Shown here one piece after another: positions 49,371 through 59,125 of a stretch of 64,000 bases of DNA. Below the pieces are notes generated by a model. The model ran no database searches and was not told where the DNA came from. It saw only the letters and a list, made by a program, of their open reading frames with translations. Within the stretch, counting starts at the first letter, position 1. Every line of letters starts with the position of its first letter. The translations under genes and the position numbers were made by a program. The stretch comes from an uncultured Lysobacteraceae bacterium (GTDB lineage Bacteria; Pseudomonadota; Gammaproteobacteria; Xanthomonadales; Xanthomonadaceae), in assembly GCA_902825775.1 (NCBI GenBank), contig CADECF010000001.1:1-64000 (forward strand), written 5' to 3'.

Positions 49371-49901
49371 ATGCGCGCACTGCTTATCGCTCCCATCCTG
49401 CTGATCGCATGCGGCGTCGCGCAGGCGCAAACCGCCAACTGCGCGACGACGAGCGTTCCGCAGGCGCTGCCGGTGCGGCCCACCTTGCTGGCGCCGATCT
49501 CTTCGGAGATGTCCACGACCACATCGCAGCTGGGCGCGCCGAGCGGCGTGTTGGCGCAGGCCTACGACGAAGCCATGTCGGTGGATCTGGTGCTGCTGCG
49601 CTTGCGCATCGAAGGCTGCAACGTGGCCAATGCCACGCCTGCCCGCGCGGTCGATCCCAACGATCCTTCGGTCTACAAACCCAAGACCGCGTTCGACAAT
49701 ACGCCGTGGCGTTTCGACATGAACCAGAACGGCAAGCGCATGACCGCCGACGAGTTCGATGCCTGGATGAAGGCCCGCGGCGTGCGCATCGCAGGCCGCA
49801 AGCCGGCGACGACCGCCGCGCCCGTGGCGCCGCCCGCCGACGGCGTAGCGCCTGCGGCAACGGTGCCGACGGCGCCCGCGGCCACGCCGGCCAAGCCCTG
49901 A
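49371..49901 (+). CDS. Secreted protein of unknown function
   Basis: The 176-residue protein has a signal peptide (MRALLIAPILLIACGVAQAQ), cleaved at AQA-QT or, by the LIAC lipobox at Cys14, possibly lipidated. The middle shows SVDLVLLRLRIEGCNVANA and PWRFDMNQNGKRMTADEFDA; the C-terminus is Pro/Ala-rich, probably disordered. No known domain. Confidence 0.7.
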   Translation: MRALLIAPILLIACGVAQAQTANCATTSVPQALPVRPTLLAPISSEMSTTTSQLGAPSGVLAQAYDEAMSVDLVLLRLRIEGCNVANATPARAVDPNDPSVYKPKTAFDNTPWRFDMNQNGKRMTADEFDAWMKARGVRIAGRKPATTAAPVAPPADGVAPAATVPTAPAATPAKP

Positions 49902-49974
49902 ACCCATCGGGTCGGGATTACCGATCCCGCATCGCGATGGCCGCCGCCGGCCTCCGCGTTCCATTCCCGCATCC

Positions 49975-50718
49975 GTGACCGCGCGCAACCGTCCGTCGCG
50001 GCGTCACGGTCTGGCCCGCGTCTTGTCCAAGCGCGGGCTGTGCTCCCGCACGCAGGCGGCGCAATGGATTCTCGAGGGCCGCGTCGCCATCGCCGGCCGC
50101 GTGATCCGCAATCCGGAGCATCCGACCGCTGCGGACGAGACGGCGATCCAAGTCGACGGCAAACCGCTCGCCGCCGCATCGCCGATCCATCTGATGCTGA
50201 ACAAGCCGCGCGGCTTGGTGACGACGACAGCGGACGAGCGCGGCCGCGATACCGTTTATCGCTGTTTCGATGGCGCCGATCTCGGCTGGATCGCGCCGGT
50301 CGGCCGCCTGGACAAAGCCAGCGAAGGCCTGCTGTTGTTCAGCAACGACCCGCAATGGGCGGCCCGCATCACCGATCCTGAAACAGGCCCGGACAAGACC
50401 TATCACGTGCAGGTGAACAAGGTTCCGGAGCCGGCGTTGCTGGCTGCTTTAACTGCCGGTGTCGATGTGGAGGGCGAACGTCTCCGGGCGAAGGCCGCTA
50501 ACTTGCTGCGCGCCGGAGAGAAGAACGCATGGTTGGAAATCGTGCTGGACGAAGGGCGTAATCGTCAGATCCGTCGTCTGCTGTCCGCCTTCGGCATGGA
50601 GGTCTTACGGTTGGTGCGCGTGGCGATCGGCGATCTGGCGCTGGGGGAATTGGCGAAAGGGCAGTGGCGACCGTTGACAGCCGAAGAGGCGGCGCGGCTT
50701 TTGTGGGAGCGGCTTTAG
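49975..50718 (+). CDS. Pseudouridine synthase, RsuA/RluE type
   Basis: The 247-residue protein has an N-terminal S4 domain (ARVLSKRGLCSRTQAAQWIL) and the catalytic GRLDKASEGLLLFS (Asp113), with a later GRNRQIRRLLSAFG motif. It isomerises a uridine in rRNA. The start is the GTG at 49975. The last residues (LWERL) and the TAG stop come from the left arm of a family A repeat at 50702-50778. Confidence 0.9.
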   Translation: MTARNRPSRRHGLARVLSKRGLCSRTQAAQWILEGRVAIAGRVIRNPEHPTAADETAIQVDGKPLAAASPIHLMLNKPRGLVTTTADERGRDTVYRCFDGADLGWIAPVGRLDKASEGLLLFSNDPQWAARITDPETGPDKTYHVQVNKVPEPALLAALTAGVDVEGERLRAKAANLLRAGEKNAWLEIVLDEGRNRQIRRLLSAFGMEVLRLVRVAIGDLALGELAKGQWRPLTAEEAARLLWERL

Positions 50719-50778
50719 CCGCGAGCTCTTGATTGCCAACTCGTGTGGAAAGAGCTCGCGGCTAAAGCCGCTCCCACA
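50702..50778. repeat. Family A repeat, copy 9, ending a gene
   Basis: Arms with core GTGGGAGCGGCTTTAGCCGC (left 50703-50729, right about 50752-50777). The left arm supplies the last five codons and TAG stop of the pseudouridine synthase gene. Confidence 0.93.
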
Positions 50779-50799
50779 GGAAAAAGCGCCAGCAGCGGG

Positions 50800-51282
50800 T
50801 CAGCCGCGCAACGGGGCTTCGCCGCGCAACTCGAGCTTCATACCGACATGGCTCGCAACGAATCCCAGCCGTTCGTAGAATCTATGCGCATCGGTGCGGG
50901 AGCGATCGGTAGTCAGTTGTACCAACCGGCAGCCGCGACGCGACGCTTCGTCGATCGCAAACTCGACGAGTTGCCGACCGATGCCATGTCCGCGCAGGGC
51001 TGAAGAGACGCGCACCGATTCGATCAACGCGCGCCATGCGCCGGTGCGCGAAAGCCCGGGAATGAAACTGATCTGCAGGCAGCCGGCTACGACGCCGTTG
51101 CACTCGGCGATCAACAGCAACTGGTTGGCGTCGGCGTCGATCGCTTCGAACGCGACGGCATAGCGCGCGTCCAGCGGCAAGTCCGGCGCTTCGCGGGCGC
51201 GGCCCAGCGCATCGTCCGCCAGCATCGCGACGATGGCCGGCAGATCCTCGGCGCGGGCGCGGCAGAACGTCGCCTGCGCCAT
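50800..51282 (-). CDS. GNAT family N-acetyltransferase
   Basis: The 160-residue protein has the GNAT acetyl-CoA loop VSSALRGHGIGRQLVEFAID and the C-terminal AHRFYERLGFVAS. It transfers an acetyl group from acetyl-CoA to an amine; the substrate is unknown. It is two bases downstream of kbl on the same strand and is probably co-transcribed, so it might act on products of threonine breakdown. Confidence 0.88.
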   Translation of the reverse strand: MAQATFCRARAEDLPAIVAMLADDALGRAREAPDLPLDARYAVAFEAIDADANQLLLIAECNGVVAGCLQISFIPGLSRTGAWRALIESVRVSSALRGHGIGRQLVEFAIDEASRRGCRLVQLTTDRSRTDAHRFYERLGFVASHVGMKLELRGEAPLRG

Positions 51283-51284
51283 CG

Positions 51285-52484
51285 TCAGGCTTTCGCGTCC
51301 AGCACGCCCAATTCGCGGCCGATCTTGATGAAGGCGGCGATGGCGCGATCCAGATGCTCGCGCGTATGCGCCGCGCTCATCTGGGTGCGGATGCGCGCCT
51401 GGCCCTGCGGCACCACCGGGAAGAAGAAGCCGATCGCGTAGATGCCTTCCTCGAGCAGGCGCGCCGCGAATTTCTGCGCCAGCGGCGCGTCGTACAGCAT
51501 CACCGGACTGATGGGATGCGTGCCCGGTTTGATGTCGAATCCGGCCGCAGCCATCTTCTGGCGGAAGTAAGCGGTGTTGTCGGCCAGGCGTTCGCGCAGC
51601 TCGCCGGCGGCGGAGAGCATCTCGAATGCCTTGATGCCTGCGGCCACCACATGCGGCGGCAACGAGTTGGAGAACAGATAAGGACGCGAACGCTGGCGCA
51701 GCAACTCGATCACTTCCTTCTTGGCCGTGGTGAAGCCGCCCAGCGCGCCGCCCATGGCCTTGCCGAGCGTGCCGGTGAAGATGTCGATCTTGTCGAGCAC
51801 GCCCTTGACCTCGGCCGAACCGCGGCCTTGCTTGCCGAGGAAACCCGTCGCGTGGCATTCGTCGATGTGCACCAGCGCGCCGTATTTCTTCGCAAGCGCG
51901 GTGATCTCGTCCAGCGGGGCGATGAAGCCGTCCATCGAGAACACGCCGTCGCTGCTGATCAGCTTGGTCTTGGCGCCCGCGGCGTCGGCGGCCTGCAGCT
52001 GCTTTTCCAAGTCGGCCATGTCGCAGTTGGCGTAACGGAAACGCTTGGCTTTGCACAGGCGGATGCCGTCGATGATCGAGGCGTGGTTGAGCGCGTCGGA
52101 GATGATCGCGTCGTCTTCGCCCAGCAGCGGTTCGTACAGGCCGCCGTTGGCGTCGAAGCAGGCCGCGTACAGGATCGTGTCTTCGGTGCCGAAGAAATCG
52201 GCGATGGTCTTCTCCAGCTGCTTATGAAGGTCCTGGGTGCCGCAGATGAAGCGCACCGAGGCCATGCCGAAGCCGTGCGTGTCGAGCGCGTCCTTGGCGG
52301 CGGCGATGATGTCCGGGTGATCGGCCAGCCCCAGGTAGTTGTTGGCGCAGAAATTCAGCACCTGGCGGCCGTCGGCGAGGGTGATTTCGGCCGACTGCGG
52401 GCTGGTGATGATGCGTTCGGATTTGAACAAACCCGCATCGCGGATTTCTTCGAGGGTATCGGCGTAGCGTTGGGTCAGGGACAT
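51285..52484 (-). CDS. kbl: Glycine C-acetyltransferase (2-amino-3-ketobutyrate CoA ligase)
   Basis: The 399-residue PLP enzyme cleaves 2-amino-3-ketobutyrate with CoA to glycine and acetyl-CoA, the second step of the threonine dehydrogenase pathway. The PLP lysine is Lys242 in [15 protein letters not shown], and NHASIIDG and [12 protein letters not shown] are also present. Length and residues match E. coli Kbl (PLP Lys244). It lies 129 bp from tdh with a family A repeat between. Confidence 0.96.
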   Translation of the reverse strand: MSLTQRYADTLEEIRDAGLFKSERIITSPQSAEITLADGRQVLNFCANNYLGLADHPDIIAAAKDALDTHGFGMASVRFICGTQDLHKQLEKTIADFFGTEDTILYAACFDANGGLYEPLLGEDDAIISDALNHASIIDGIRLCKAKRFRYANCDMADLEKQLQAADAAGAKTKLISSDGVFSMDGFIAPLDEITALAKKYGALVHIDECHATGFLGKQGRGSAEVKGVLDKIDIFTGTLGKAMGGALGGFTTAKKEVIELLRQRSRPYLFSNSLPPHVVAAGIKAFEMLSAAGELRERLADNTAYFRQKMAAAGFDIKPGTHPISPVMLYDAPLAQKFAARLLEEGIYAIGFFFPVVPQGQARIRTQMSAAHTREHLDRAIAAFIKIGRELGVLDAKA

Positions 52485-52507
52485 AAGGATTCCATGGCTG
52501 TAGCTCT

Positions 52508-52592
52508 TGTGGGAGCGGCTTTAGCCGCGAGCTCTTAAAACTGTTCGATCAGCATCGTCGCTCGAAAAGCTCGCGGCTAAAGCCGCTCCCAT
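52508..52592. repeat. Family A repeat, copy 10
   Basis: Left arm GTGGGAGCGGCTTTAGCCGC and right arm ending GCCGCTCCCAT, placed between tdh and kbl on the minus strand, so it lies in a probable transcript. Confidence 0.92.
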
Positions 52593-52613
52593 AACAGCAG
52601 AACGAAAGCGGGT

Positions 52614-53636
52614 TCAATTCCAGCTGAGGACGACCTTGCCGGATTTTCCGGATTCCATCAGATCGAAACCCTTCTGGAATTCGTCGATCGGCAACTGATG
52701 GCTCAGCACTTTGCCCAGCGGGAAGCCGCCGAGCACCAGCTGCGTCATCTTGTACCAGGTCTCGTACATGCGACGGCCGTAGATGCCGTGGATGGTGAGG
52801 CCCTTGAAAATGATGCGGTCCCAGTCCACTCCGGCGCCCTTGGGCAGCAGGCCGAGCAGGGCGACCTTGCCGCCGTGGTACATGCAGTCGAGCATGTCGT
52901 TGAACGCACGCGGGTTGCCGCTCATTTCCAGGCCCACGTCGAAGCCTTCCATGTGCAGATCCGCCATCACGTCCTTCAACGACGTATTGGTGACGTTGAC
53001 CACGCGCGTGGCGCCCATGTCGGCCGCCAGTTTCAAGCGATAGTCGTTGACGTCGGTGACCACCACGTTGCGCGCGCCGATATGCTTGCAGATGCCGGCG
53101 GCCATCACCCCGATCGGGCCGGCGCCGGTGATCAGCACGTCTTCGCCGACCACGTCGAATTCCAGCGCGCAGTGCGCGGCGTTGCCGTAAGGGTCGAAGA
53201 ATGCGGCCAGCTCGCTCGGGATCTGGTCCGGAATCGGCCACAGATTGCTGGCCGGCATCACGATGTATTCGGCGAACGCGCCGTCGCGCGTCACGCCGAT
53301 GCCGATGGTATTCGGACACAAGTGCTGCTTGCCGGCGCGGCAGTTGCGGCAGTGTCCGCAGACGATGTGGCCTTCTGCGGATACGCGCTGGCCGAGCGCG
53401 TATCCGTTAACGCCCGGCCCGAGCTCGACGATGCGGCCGACGAATTCGTGGCCGATCACCAGGCCCGGCTTGATCGTGCGCTGGCTCCACTCGTCCCACA
53501 GATAGATATGCAGATCGGTGCCGCAGATTGCGGTCTTCTCCAGCTTGATCAACACTTCGTTGGCGCCAGGCCGCGGCACCGGCACTTCTTCGAGCCAGAT
53601 GCCCTTGGCGGCTTCGCGCTTCACCAGCGCTTTCAT
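52614..53636 (-). CDS. tdh: L-threonine 3-dehydrogenase
   Basis: The 340-residue zinc MDR enzyme oxidises threonine to 2-amino-3-ketobutyrate with NAD. Catalytic zinc ligands lie at Cys38, His63 and Glu64, and the structural zinc at Cys93, Cys96, Cys99 and Cys107. The start [20 protein letters not shown] matches xanthomonad Tdh; an upstream ATG at 53666 would add ten residues ([10 protein letters not shown]) and cannot be excluded, as neither has a good ribosome-binding site. Works with Kbl just downstream. Confidence 0.94.
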   Translation of the reverse strand: MKALVKREAAKGIWLEEVPVPRPGANEVLIKLEKTAICGTDLHIYLWDEWSQRTIKPGLVIGHEFVGRIVELGPGVNGYALGQRVSAEGHIVCGHCRNCRAGKQHLCPNTIGIGVTRDGAFAEYIVMPASNLWPIPDQIPSELAAFFDPYGNAAHCALEFDVVGEDVLITGAGPIGVMAAGICKHIGARNVVVTDVNDYRLKLAADMGATRVVNVTNTSLKDVMADLHMEGFDVGLEMSGNPRAFNDMLDCMYHGGKVALLGLLPKGAGVDWDRIIFKGLTIHGIYGRRMYETWYKMTQLVLGGFPLGKVLSHQLPIDEFQKGFDLMESGKSGKVVLSWN

Positions 53637-53701
53637 GCTCTGCGGGAACGAAGTGGTCTGGGACATGTGCGGGCGCCTGGGACGGTGATTGCGAAGGCGT
53701 A

Positions 53702-53707
53702 ATTGTA
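53702..53707 (-). promoter_or_regulatory. Probable tdh -10 box
   Basis: On the minus strand TACAAT is followed by TACGCCTTCGC and lies 36-66 bp upstream of the two possible tdh starts. It sits in the divergent gap with the S46 peptidase gene. No strong -35. Confidence 0.45.
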
Positions 53708-53808
53708 CCGCCGCGGCTTGTACGCCGGCCGTGGTGACCCCCGGCAGTTGCCTGCACGGCACCGGCTTGTCTATCGTCGCGGATCGCTTCCGAACCCAGG
53801 AGTTGTCC

Positions 53809-55965
53809 GTGCACCTACGTATGTTGGCCCTGGCGGTCGCCGCCACCCTGCTGCCCGCCGCCGCGCAAGCCGACGAAGGCATGTGGATGCCGTCGCAATT
53901 GCCGGACATCGCCGCGCAGCTCAAGGCGGCAGGATTCCGGGGCGATCCGGCCGGCCTGGCCGAGCTGGCCAAGCCGCCGATGAACGCCGTGGTCAAGGTC
54001 GGCGGCGCCACCGGCGCATTCGTGTCCGGCGACGGCCTGGTGCTGACCAATCACCATGTCGCGTTCGGCGTGATCCAGTACAACAGCAGCAAGGAACGCG
54101 ACCTGATCGGCAACGGCTTCATCGCCGCGGACCGCAACGCTGAACTGCCCGCCAATCCCGACTACCGCGTGCTGGTAACCACAGATTTCGACCGCATCAC
54201 CGACCGCGTCCTGGCCGATGCGCGCGGCAAGAACGGGCGCGCTTATTACGACGCGGTCGATGCGGCCAGCAAGACGGCGGTGGCCCAATGCGAGCGCGAA
54301 GCCGGCTATCGCTGCAGCGTCGCCAACATGTATTACGGCACCGATTTCTATCTGATCCGACAGCTCGAGCTCAAAGACATCCGTCTCGTTTACGCGCCGC
54401 CGGAAGCGATCGGCAACTACGGCGACGAAATCGACAACTTCATGTGGCCGCGGCACAGCGGCGACTTCACGATCCTGCGCGCTTACGTGGGCAAAGACGG
54501 CAAACCCGCCGCTTACTCCAAGGACAACGTGCCGTACCAGCCGCCGGCGCATCTGCAGGTATCCACCCAGCCGGTGGGCGAGGGCGACTACGCGATGCTG
54601 GCCGGCTATCCCGGCATCACGTATCGGCACCGGATGGCGTCGGAATTCAAAGACCAGGTGGAATGGCAGCTGCCGGCGCGCGTGGCGCTGTTCGACGGCA
54701 TCATCGACACCATCGAAGCGGCTACGGCCGCCAAGCCTTCCGCCAAAGTGCCGTACGCCTCGCAGCTGGCCAGCTTGAAGAACAATCTCAAGCGCGCGCA
54801 GGGCGAACTCGACGGCCTGCGCCGCAGCGACGCGGTGCAAGTCAGGCGCGCCGACGAGACCGCAATGCTGGGCTGGCTCGCGAAACAAAACGACGCCAAG
54901 GCCACCCAGGCCGACATCCGCGCCGCGCAGGCCGTGCTCGATGCGGGCCGCGCCACGCGCGAGCGCGACCAGCTGTTCGGCGTGATGCGCACGCAGACGC
55001 AGCTGCTGAAAGCCGCGTTCAGCCTGCAGCGTCTGGCGATCGAGCGCGGCAAGCCCGATGCGCAGCGCGAATCCGGTTATCAGCAGCGCGACGAAGCCCT
55101 GATCGAAGGCGCTTTGAAGCAGGCGCAGCGCCGTTACGATGCCGACGTCGAAAAAGCGCTGCTCGCCGATCTTCTGCGCCGTTACCGCGCGCTCCCGGCA
55201 GCGCAGCGCATCGCCGAAGTCGATGCGGTATTCGGCCAGGACGAAACGCAAGCCAAGGCCGCGATCGACGCGTTGTACGCCGGCACCAAGCTCGGCGACG
55301 AAGCCGAACGCCTGCGTTGGTTCGCCGCCAAGCCGGACGACACCGCATCCGCTTCCGATCCGCTGTTGCAGGCGGCCGCGAAGCTGTTGCCGGCCGTATT
55401 GCGCCAGGAAGAGGCCGACAAGGGCCGCGATGGCGATCTGCTGCGCCTGCGTCCGGCTTACATGCGCGCGCTCATCGCTTACCGGCGATCGCAGGGTCGC
55501 GCCGTGTATCCCGACGCCAATTCGACGCTGCGCGTGAGCTACGGCAGAGTCGGCACGATGTCGCCGCGCGACGGCGTGACTTACGTGCCGCTGACCACCG
55601 TGCAGGGCATCCTGGAAAAGCACACCGGCGAAGTGCCGTTCGATGCGCCCAAGCCGCTGCGCGATGCGATCGCCAAAGGCGATTTCGGCAGCACCGCAGA
55701 CCCCGGGTTGAAGACGCAGACCGTCGATTTCCTCACCAATCTCGACACCACAGGCGGCAATTCCGGCTCGCCGGTGCTCGATGCGGAGGGCCGTTTGATC
55801 GGACTCAATTTCGACAGCAATTGGGAGGCGGTGAGCGCCAGTTGGATGTTCGATCCGCGCTACAAGCGCGCGATCCACGTCGACATGCGCTACCTGCGCT
55901 GGCTGCTGGCGAAAGTTTATCCGGCGCCGCACCTATTGAAGGAAATGAACCTGCCGGCGGAGTGA
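53809..55965 (+). CDS. dpp11: S46 family dipeptidyl peptidase, DPP11-like (Ser at specificity site)
   Basis: The 718-residue secreted protein (signal peptide [17 protein letters not shown] from residue 5) has the S46 triad His82 (TNHHVAFG), Asp219 (HSGDF) and Ser652 ([10 protein letters not shown]). Ser670 in LNFDSNW occupies the position that separates DPP7 (Gly) from DPP11 (Arg or Ser), so an Asp/Glu-preferring enzyme is expected. The GTG at 53809 has AGGAG six bases upstream; ATG 53821 is the alternative. Tandem with a DPP7-like gene. Confidence 0.9.
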   Translation: MHLRMLALAVAATLLPAAAQADEGMWMPSQLPDIAAQLKAAGFRGDPAGLAELAKPPMNAVVKVGGATGAFVSGDGLVLTNHHVAFGVIQYNSSKERDLIGNGFIAADRNAELPANPDYRVLVTTDFDRITDRVLADARGKNGRAYYDAVDAASKTAVAQCEREAGYRCSVANMYYGTDFYLIRQLELKDIRLVYAPPEAIGNYGDEIDNFMWPRHSGDFTILRAYVGKDGKPAAYSKDNVPYQPPAHLQVSTQPVGEGDYAMLAGYPGITYRHRMASEFKDQVEWQLPARVALFDGIIDTIEAATAAKPSAKVPYASQLASLKNNLKRAQGELDGLRRSDAVQVRRADETAMLGWLAKQNDAKATQADIRAAQAVLDAGRATRERDQLFGVMRTQTQLLKAAFSLQRLAIERGKPDAQRESGYQQRDEALIEGALKQAQRRYDADVEKALLADLLRRYRALPAAQRIAEVDAVFGQDETQAKAAIDALYAGTKLGDEAERLRWFAAKPDDTASASDPLLQAAAKLLPAVLRQEEADKGRDGDLLRLRPAYMRALIAYRRSQGRAVYPDANSTLRVSYGRVGTMSPRDGVTYVPLTTVQGILEKHTGEVPFDAPKPLRDAIAKGDFGSTADPGLKTQTVDFLTNLDTTGGNSGSPVLDAEGRLIGLNFDSNWEAVSASWMFDPRYKRAIHVDMRYLRWLLAKVYPAPHLLKEMNLPAE

Positions 55966-55971
55966 CGGCAC

Positions 55972-56082
55972 GTAGCCCGGGTGGAGCCGCAGGCGATACC
56001 CGGGGCCGCCACCTCCCGTGTAGGCGCGTGCGAGCGTGACGTTTCGCGTCCCGGGTATCGCCTGCGGCTCCACCCGGGCTAC
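55972..56082. repeat. Family G inverted repeat between the S46 genes
   Basis: GTAGCCCGGGTGGAGCCGCA faces its reverse complement ending at 56082, with arms of about 32 bp around a spacer. It lies in the 266-bp gap between the two S46 genes, which holds no other feature. Confidence 0.9.
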
Positions 56083-56231
56083 AGGATGCCGTCACCGCGC
56101 ATAAGGCGCGCCCATCGACATCGGCTTCCCTCAGGACGCGGCACGAAGCCGCGCGACCCAACTTTAGTCATGCCTTCGCCCCCAAGGCCTGGGCTAGACT
56201 CCCGAATCGACTGAAAGGAAGGAACGATCGC

Positions 56232-58406
56232 ATGCGCTACACCGCATTGGCCACGGCCATCATCGCTGCAGCGCTCGGCGCCGCATTCGCAGGAGAGGCC
56301 CATGGCGGCGAAGGCATGTGGGTGCCGCAGCAGCTGCCGGAAATCGCCGGCCCGCTCAAAAAGGCGGGGCTCAAGCTCGATGCCAAGCAATTGGCCAATC
56401 TCACCGGCGACCCGATGGGCGCGGTGGTATCGCTCGGCGGCTGCACGGCCAGTTTCGTTTCGCCAGACGGCCTGGTGGTCACCAATCACCATTGCGCGTA
56501 CGGCGCCATCCAGCTCAATTCGACGCCGGAAAAGAACCTGATGCAGGACGGCTTCAACGCCGCCGCACGCAGCGACGAACTCAGCGCGGGTCCGAATGCG
56601 CGCATCTATGCGCTGGATACCATCCAGGACGTGACGCCGGCAGTGAAAGCCGCGATCGAAGCCGCACCCGACGCGCTCGGCCGCACGCGCGCGCTGGAAG
56701 CCATCGACAAGAAGCTGGTCGCGCAATGCGAGGCCGATGGCGGCTACCGCTGCCGCCTGTACAGCTTCTTCGGCGGCAATACCTACCGCCTGTTCCGCAA
56801 TATCGAAATCAAGGACGTGCGCCTGGTCTACGCGCCGCCGGGCAGCATCGGCAACTACGGCGGCGAGATAGACAACTGGATGTGGCCGCGCCATACCGCC
56901 GATTTCTCTTTCTACCGCGCATATGTCGGCAAGGACGGCAAGCCGGCCGCGTATTCGGCCGACAATGTGCCGTTCAAGCCCAAGCACTGGTTGAAGATCG
57001 CCGACAAGCCGCTCGGCGTAGGCGATTTCGTCATGGTCGCCGGTTATCCGGGCCAGACCAACCGATACGCGCTGGCCGACGACTTCGACAATACGGCGGC
57101 GTGGACCTATCCGACCATCAGCGGCCACTTCAAGAAGCTGGTCGCGCTGGTCGAAGCGCAAGGCAAGCAGGATCCCGAAATCGCGGTCAAATACGCCAGC
57201 ACCGTCCGCAGCTGGGAAAACGTGCTGAAGAATTACGACGGCCAGTTGGAAGGCTTCAAGCGCACCAACGCCGCCAGCGCCAAGCACAGCCAGGAAGCCG
57301 CGGTGCTCGAATGGCTGGGCAAGCAAGGCGACAAGGGCAAGCCTGCGCTCGAAGCGCACGACAAGCTGGTTGCGGTGAGCGAGCAAGCCAAAGCGACGCG
57401 CGAGCGCGATCTGGTCTTCGGCCAATTCTCCAGCAGCGGCGTGGTCGGCACTGCGACCATGCTCTATCGTTTGTCGATGGAACGCGCCAAGCCCGACGCC
57501 GAGCGCGAATCCGGCTATCAGCAGCGCGACCTGACCTCGATCGAGGGCGGCCTGAAGCAGATGGAGCGCCGCTATCACCCGGCGATGGACCGCGAGCTGC
57601 AACGCTATTGGCTCGACCAGTACATCGCGCTGCCGGAAGGGCAACGCGTGAGCGCGCTCGACAAATGGCTCGGCGGCGGCGACGAGAAAGCCGTCGGCAA
57701 GGCCGTTACCAAACTCGGCAAGAGCAAACTCGGTAACGCGAACGAGCGCATGAAGTGGTTCTCAGCCGACCGCAAAGCCTTCGAATCCAGCAAGGATCCG
57801 GCGATCCAACTGGCCGTGGCGATGATGCCCACGCTGCTCAAGCAGGAAGAGGAACGCAAAACCCGCGCCGGCGAAACGCTGGCCGCGCGTCCGGTCTATC
57901 TGCAGGCGGTCGCCGACTACAAGAAGAGCAAGGGCGAATTCGTCTATCCGGACGCCAATTCCTCGTTGCGCATCACTTTCGGCAACGTGACGGCCTACAC
58001 CAAGATCGACGGCGCCAAGCAGCAGCCGTTCACCAAGCTCGAAGAAGTAGCTGCGAAGGCGACCGGCAAAGAACCGTTCGATGCGCCCAAGCCGCTGCTC
58101 GATGCGATCGCGGCCAAGCGCTACGGCGGCTTGGCCGACAAGCGGCTGGGCACGGTGCCGGTGAACTTCCTGTCGGATCTGGACATCACCGGCGGCAACT
58201 CCGGTTCGCCGGTGCTGGACGCGCGCGGCAAGCTGGTCGGCCTGGCCTTCGACGGCAACTGGGAATCGGTCAGCTCCAATTGGGTGTTCGATCCGGTCAT
58301 GACACGCATGATCTCGGTCGACCAGCGTTATATGCGCTGGATCATGCAGGAGGTTTATCCGGCGCCGCAGTTGTTGCAGGAATTGAACGTCGCGCCGAAG
58401 AACTAG
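56232..58406 (+). CDS. dpp7: S46 family dipeptidyl peptidase, DPP7/DAP BII-like
   Basis: The 724-residue secreted protein has a signal peptide near residue 24 and the catalytic residues His86 (TNHHCAYG), Asp224 (HTADFSF) and Ser657 ([10 protein letters not shown]), the same numbering as DAP BII of Pseudoxanthomonas. Gly675 (AFDGNW) marks a DPP7 type, which prefers hydrophobic P1 residues. It removes dipeptides in the periplasm. Terminator follows. Confidence 0.93.
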   Translation: MRYTALATAIIAAALGAAFAGEAHGGEGMWVPQQLPEIAGPLKKAGLKLDAKQLANLTGDPMGAVVSLGGCTASFVSPDGLVVTNHHCAYGAIQLNSTPEKNLMQDGFNAAARSDELSAGPNARIYALDTIQDVTPAVKAAIEAAPDALGRTRALEAIDKKLVAQCEADGGYRCRLYSFFGGNTYRLFRNIEIKDVRLVYAPPGSIGNYGGEIDNWMWPRHTADFSFYRAYVGKDGKPAAYSADNVPFKPKHWLKIADKPLGVGDFVMVAGYPGQTNRYALADDFDNTAAWTYPTISGHFKKLVALVEAQGKQDPEIAVKYASTVRSWENVLKNYDGQLEGFKRTNAASAKHSQEAAVLEWLGKQGDKGKPALEAHDKLVAVSEQAKATRERDLVFGQFSSSGVVGTATMLYRLSMERAKPDAERESGYQQRDLTSIEGGLKQMERRYHPAMDRELQRYWLDQYIALPEGQRVSALDKWLGGGDEKAVGKAVTKLGKSKLGNANERMKWFSADRKAFESSKDPAIQLAVAMMPTLLKQEEERKTRAGETLAARPVYLQAVADYKKSKGEFVYPDANSSLRITFGNVTAYTKIDGAKQQPFTKLEEVAAKATGKEPFDAPKPLLDAIAAKRYGGLADKRLGTVPVNFLSDLDITGGNSGSPVLDARGKLVGLAFDGNWESVSSNWVFDPVMTRMISVDQRYMRWIMQEVYPAPQLLQELNVAPKN

Positions 58407-58430
58407 TCGGGCGACGAAAGCGGCGTTGTG

Positions 58431-58457
58431 AAGCGGCTCCTGCGGGAGCCGCTTTTG
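58431..58457 (+). terminator. Intrinsic terminator after the DPP7-like gene
   Basis: AAGCGGCTCC (58431-58440), loop TGCG, GGAGCCGCTT (58445-58454), then TTTT. It lies 25 bases after the stop. Confidence 0.85.
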
Positions 58458-58474
58458 TAGAGAGGCGGCTTTTC

Positions 58475-58503
58475 TTGTGGGAGCGGCTTCAGCCGCGAGC
58501 TTT
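58475..58503. repeat. Family A left arm, copy 11
   Basis: GTGGGAGCGGCTTCAGCCGC with GAGCTTTTT is a single arm; the right arm is missing, and a family I palindrome starts 25 bases downstream. Confidence 0.85.
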
Positions 58504-58527
58504 TTCCTTGCCTCGCATGGAGTCAAC

Positions 58528-58611
58528 TTTGTAGAGTCGAGCTTGCTCGACTGCGCTTAACCCACGCAACAATGGATCGAAGAAGCAGTCGAGCAAGCTC
58601 GACTCTACAAA
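58528..58611. repeat. Family I inverted repeat
   Basis: Perfect 27-bp arms (58528-58554 and 58585-58611; core GTAGAGTCGAGCTTGCTCGA) around a 30-base spacer. It lies after the DPP7-like gene and abuts the terminator of the next minus-strand gene. Confidence 0.92.
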
Positions 58612-58637
58612 AAGAAGGCGGCCTTACGGCCGCCTTC
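58609..58637 (-). terminator. Terminator of the small secreted protein gene
   Basis: On the minus strand GAAGGCGGCC and its complement (58614-58637, loop of four) are followed by TTTTTGTAG. The stem starts eight bases after the stop of the gene at 58646-58873. The T-tract overlaps the family I repeat. Confidence 0.8.
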
Positions 58638-58645
58638 GCCGTTCG

Positions 58646-58873
58646 TCAATCCGGGTTACAGACGGCGTGGCCGCTGCTGTAGAAGTTCGTGCGGATGCCG
58701 GACTCGTACAGGTTGCCGTCGCAGTCCAGCGAAGCGCTGCCGACGATCTCTCCGTTCTGGTCGAAGTAGAAATAGAATTCGCCGATCTCGTCCGGGCCCG
58801 GCGGACGGGCGATGGCGACGCCGGCGGCGAGGGCGGCCAGAAGGCCTAAGGTCAATGCGGTTTTCCTGCGCAT
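58646..58873 (-). CDS. Small secreted protein, DUF6289-like, copy 1
   Basis: The 75-residue protein has a signal peptide (MRRKTALTLGLLAALAAGVA) and a mature part with GEFYFYFDQNGEIVGSASLD, CDGNLYESG and a C-terminal CNPD. It resembles small secreted xanthomonad proteins annotated as DUF6289. AAGGAG lies upstream of the ATG. The gene at 58895 is a tandem paralog. Two cysteines could form one disulfide. Function unknown. Confidence 0.75.
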   Translation of the reverse strand: MRRKTALTLGLLAALAAGVAIARPPGPDEIGEFYFYFDQNGEIVGSASLDCDGNLYESGIRTNFYSSGHAVCNPD

Positions 58874-58894
58874 GTCTTGCTCCTTGTGCGGCGA

Positions 58895-59125
58895 TCAGGT
58901 CGGGTCCGGATCGCAGATGAAATAGCCGTCGGCGTAGTTGCGGGTGAACTTGCCCCAGGCTTCGCGCGTGCCGTCGCAATGGATGGCTTGGTAGCCGACC
59001 ACCTGGCCGGCGTCGTTGTAGTAGTAATAGAACTGTCCGGGGCCGGTGGGGCCCACCGCGGCGAATGCCGCGCCCATGGCGATTGCGGCCGCCACGCCGA
59101 GCAAGGCCGCTACTTTCCTTCGCAT
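58895..59125 (-). CDS. Small secreted protein, DUF6289-like, copy 2
   Basis: The 76-residue paralog (MRRKVAALLGVAAAIAMGAA) has GQFYYYYNDAGQVVGYQAIH, CDGTREAWG and a final CDPDPT. Conserved positions with copy 1 include the aromatic cluster, the VG and CDG motifs and the last Cys. The ATG at 59125 is preceded by GGGAG; an upstream ATG (59155) is not supported. The two genes are 21 bp apart and form an operon. Confidence 0.75.
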   Translation of the reverse strand: MRRKVAALLGVAAAIAMGAAFAAVGPTGPGQFYYYYNDAGQVVGYQAIHCDGTREAWGKFTRNYADGYFICDPDPT

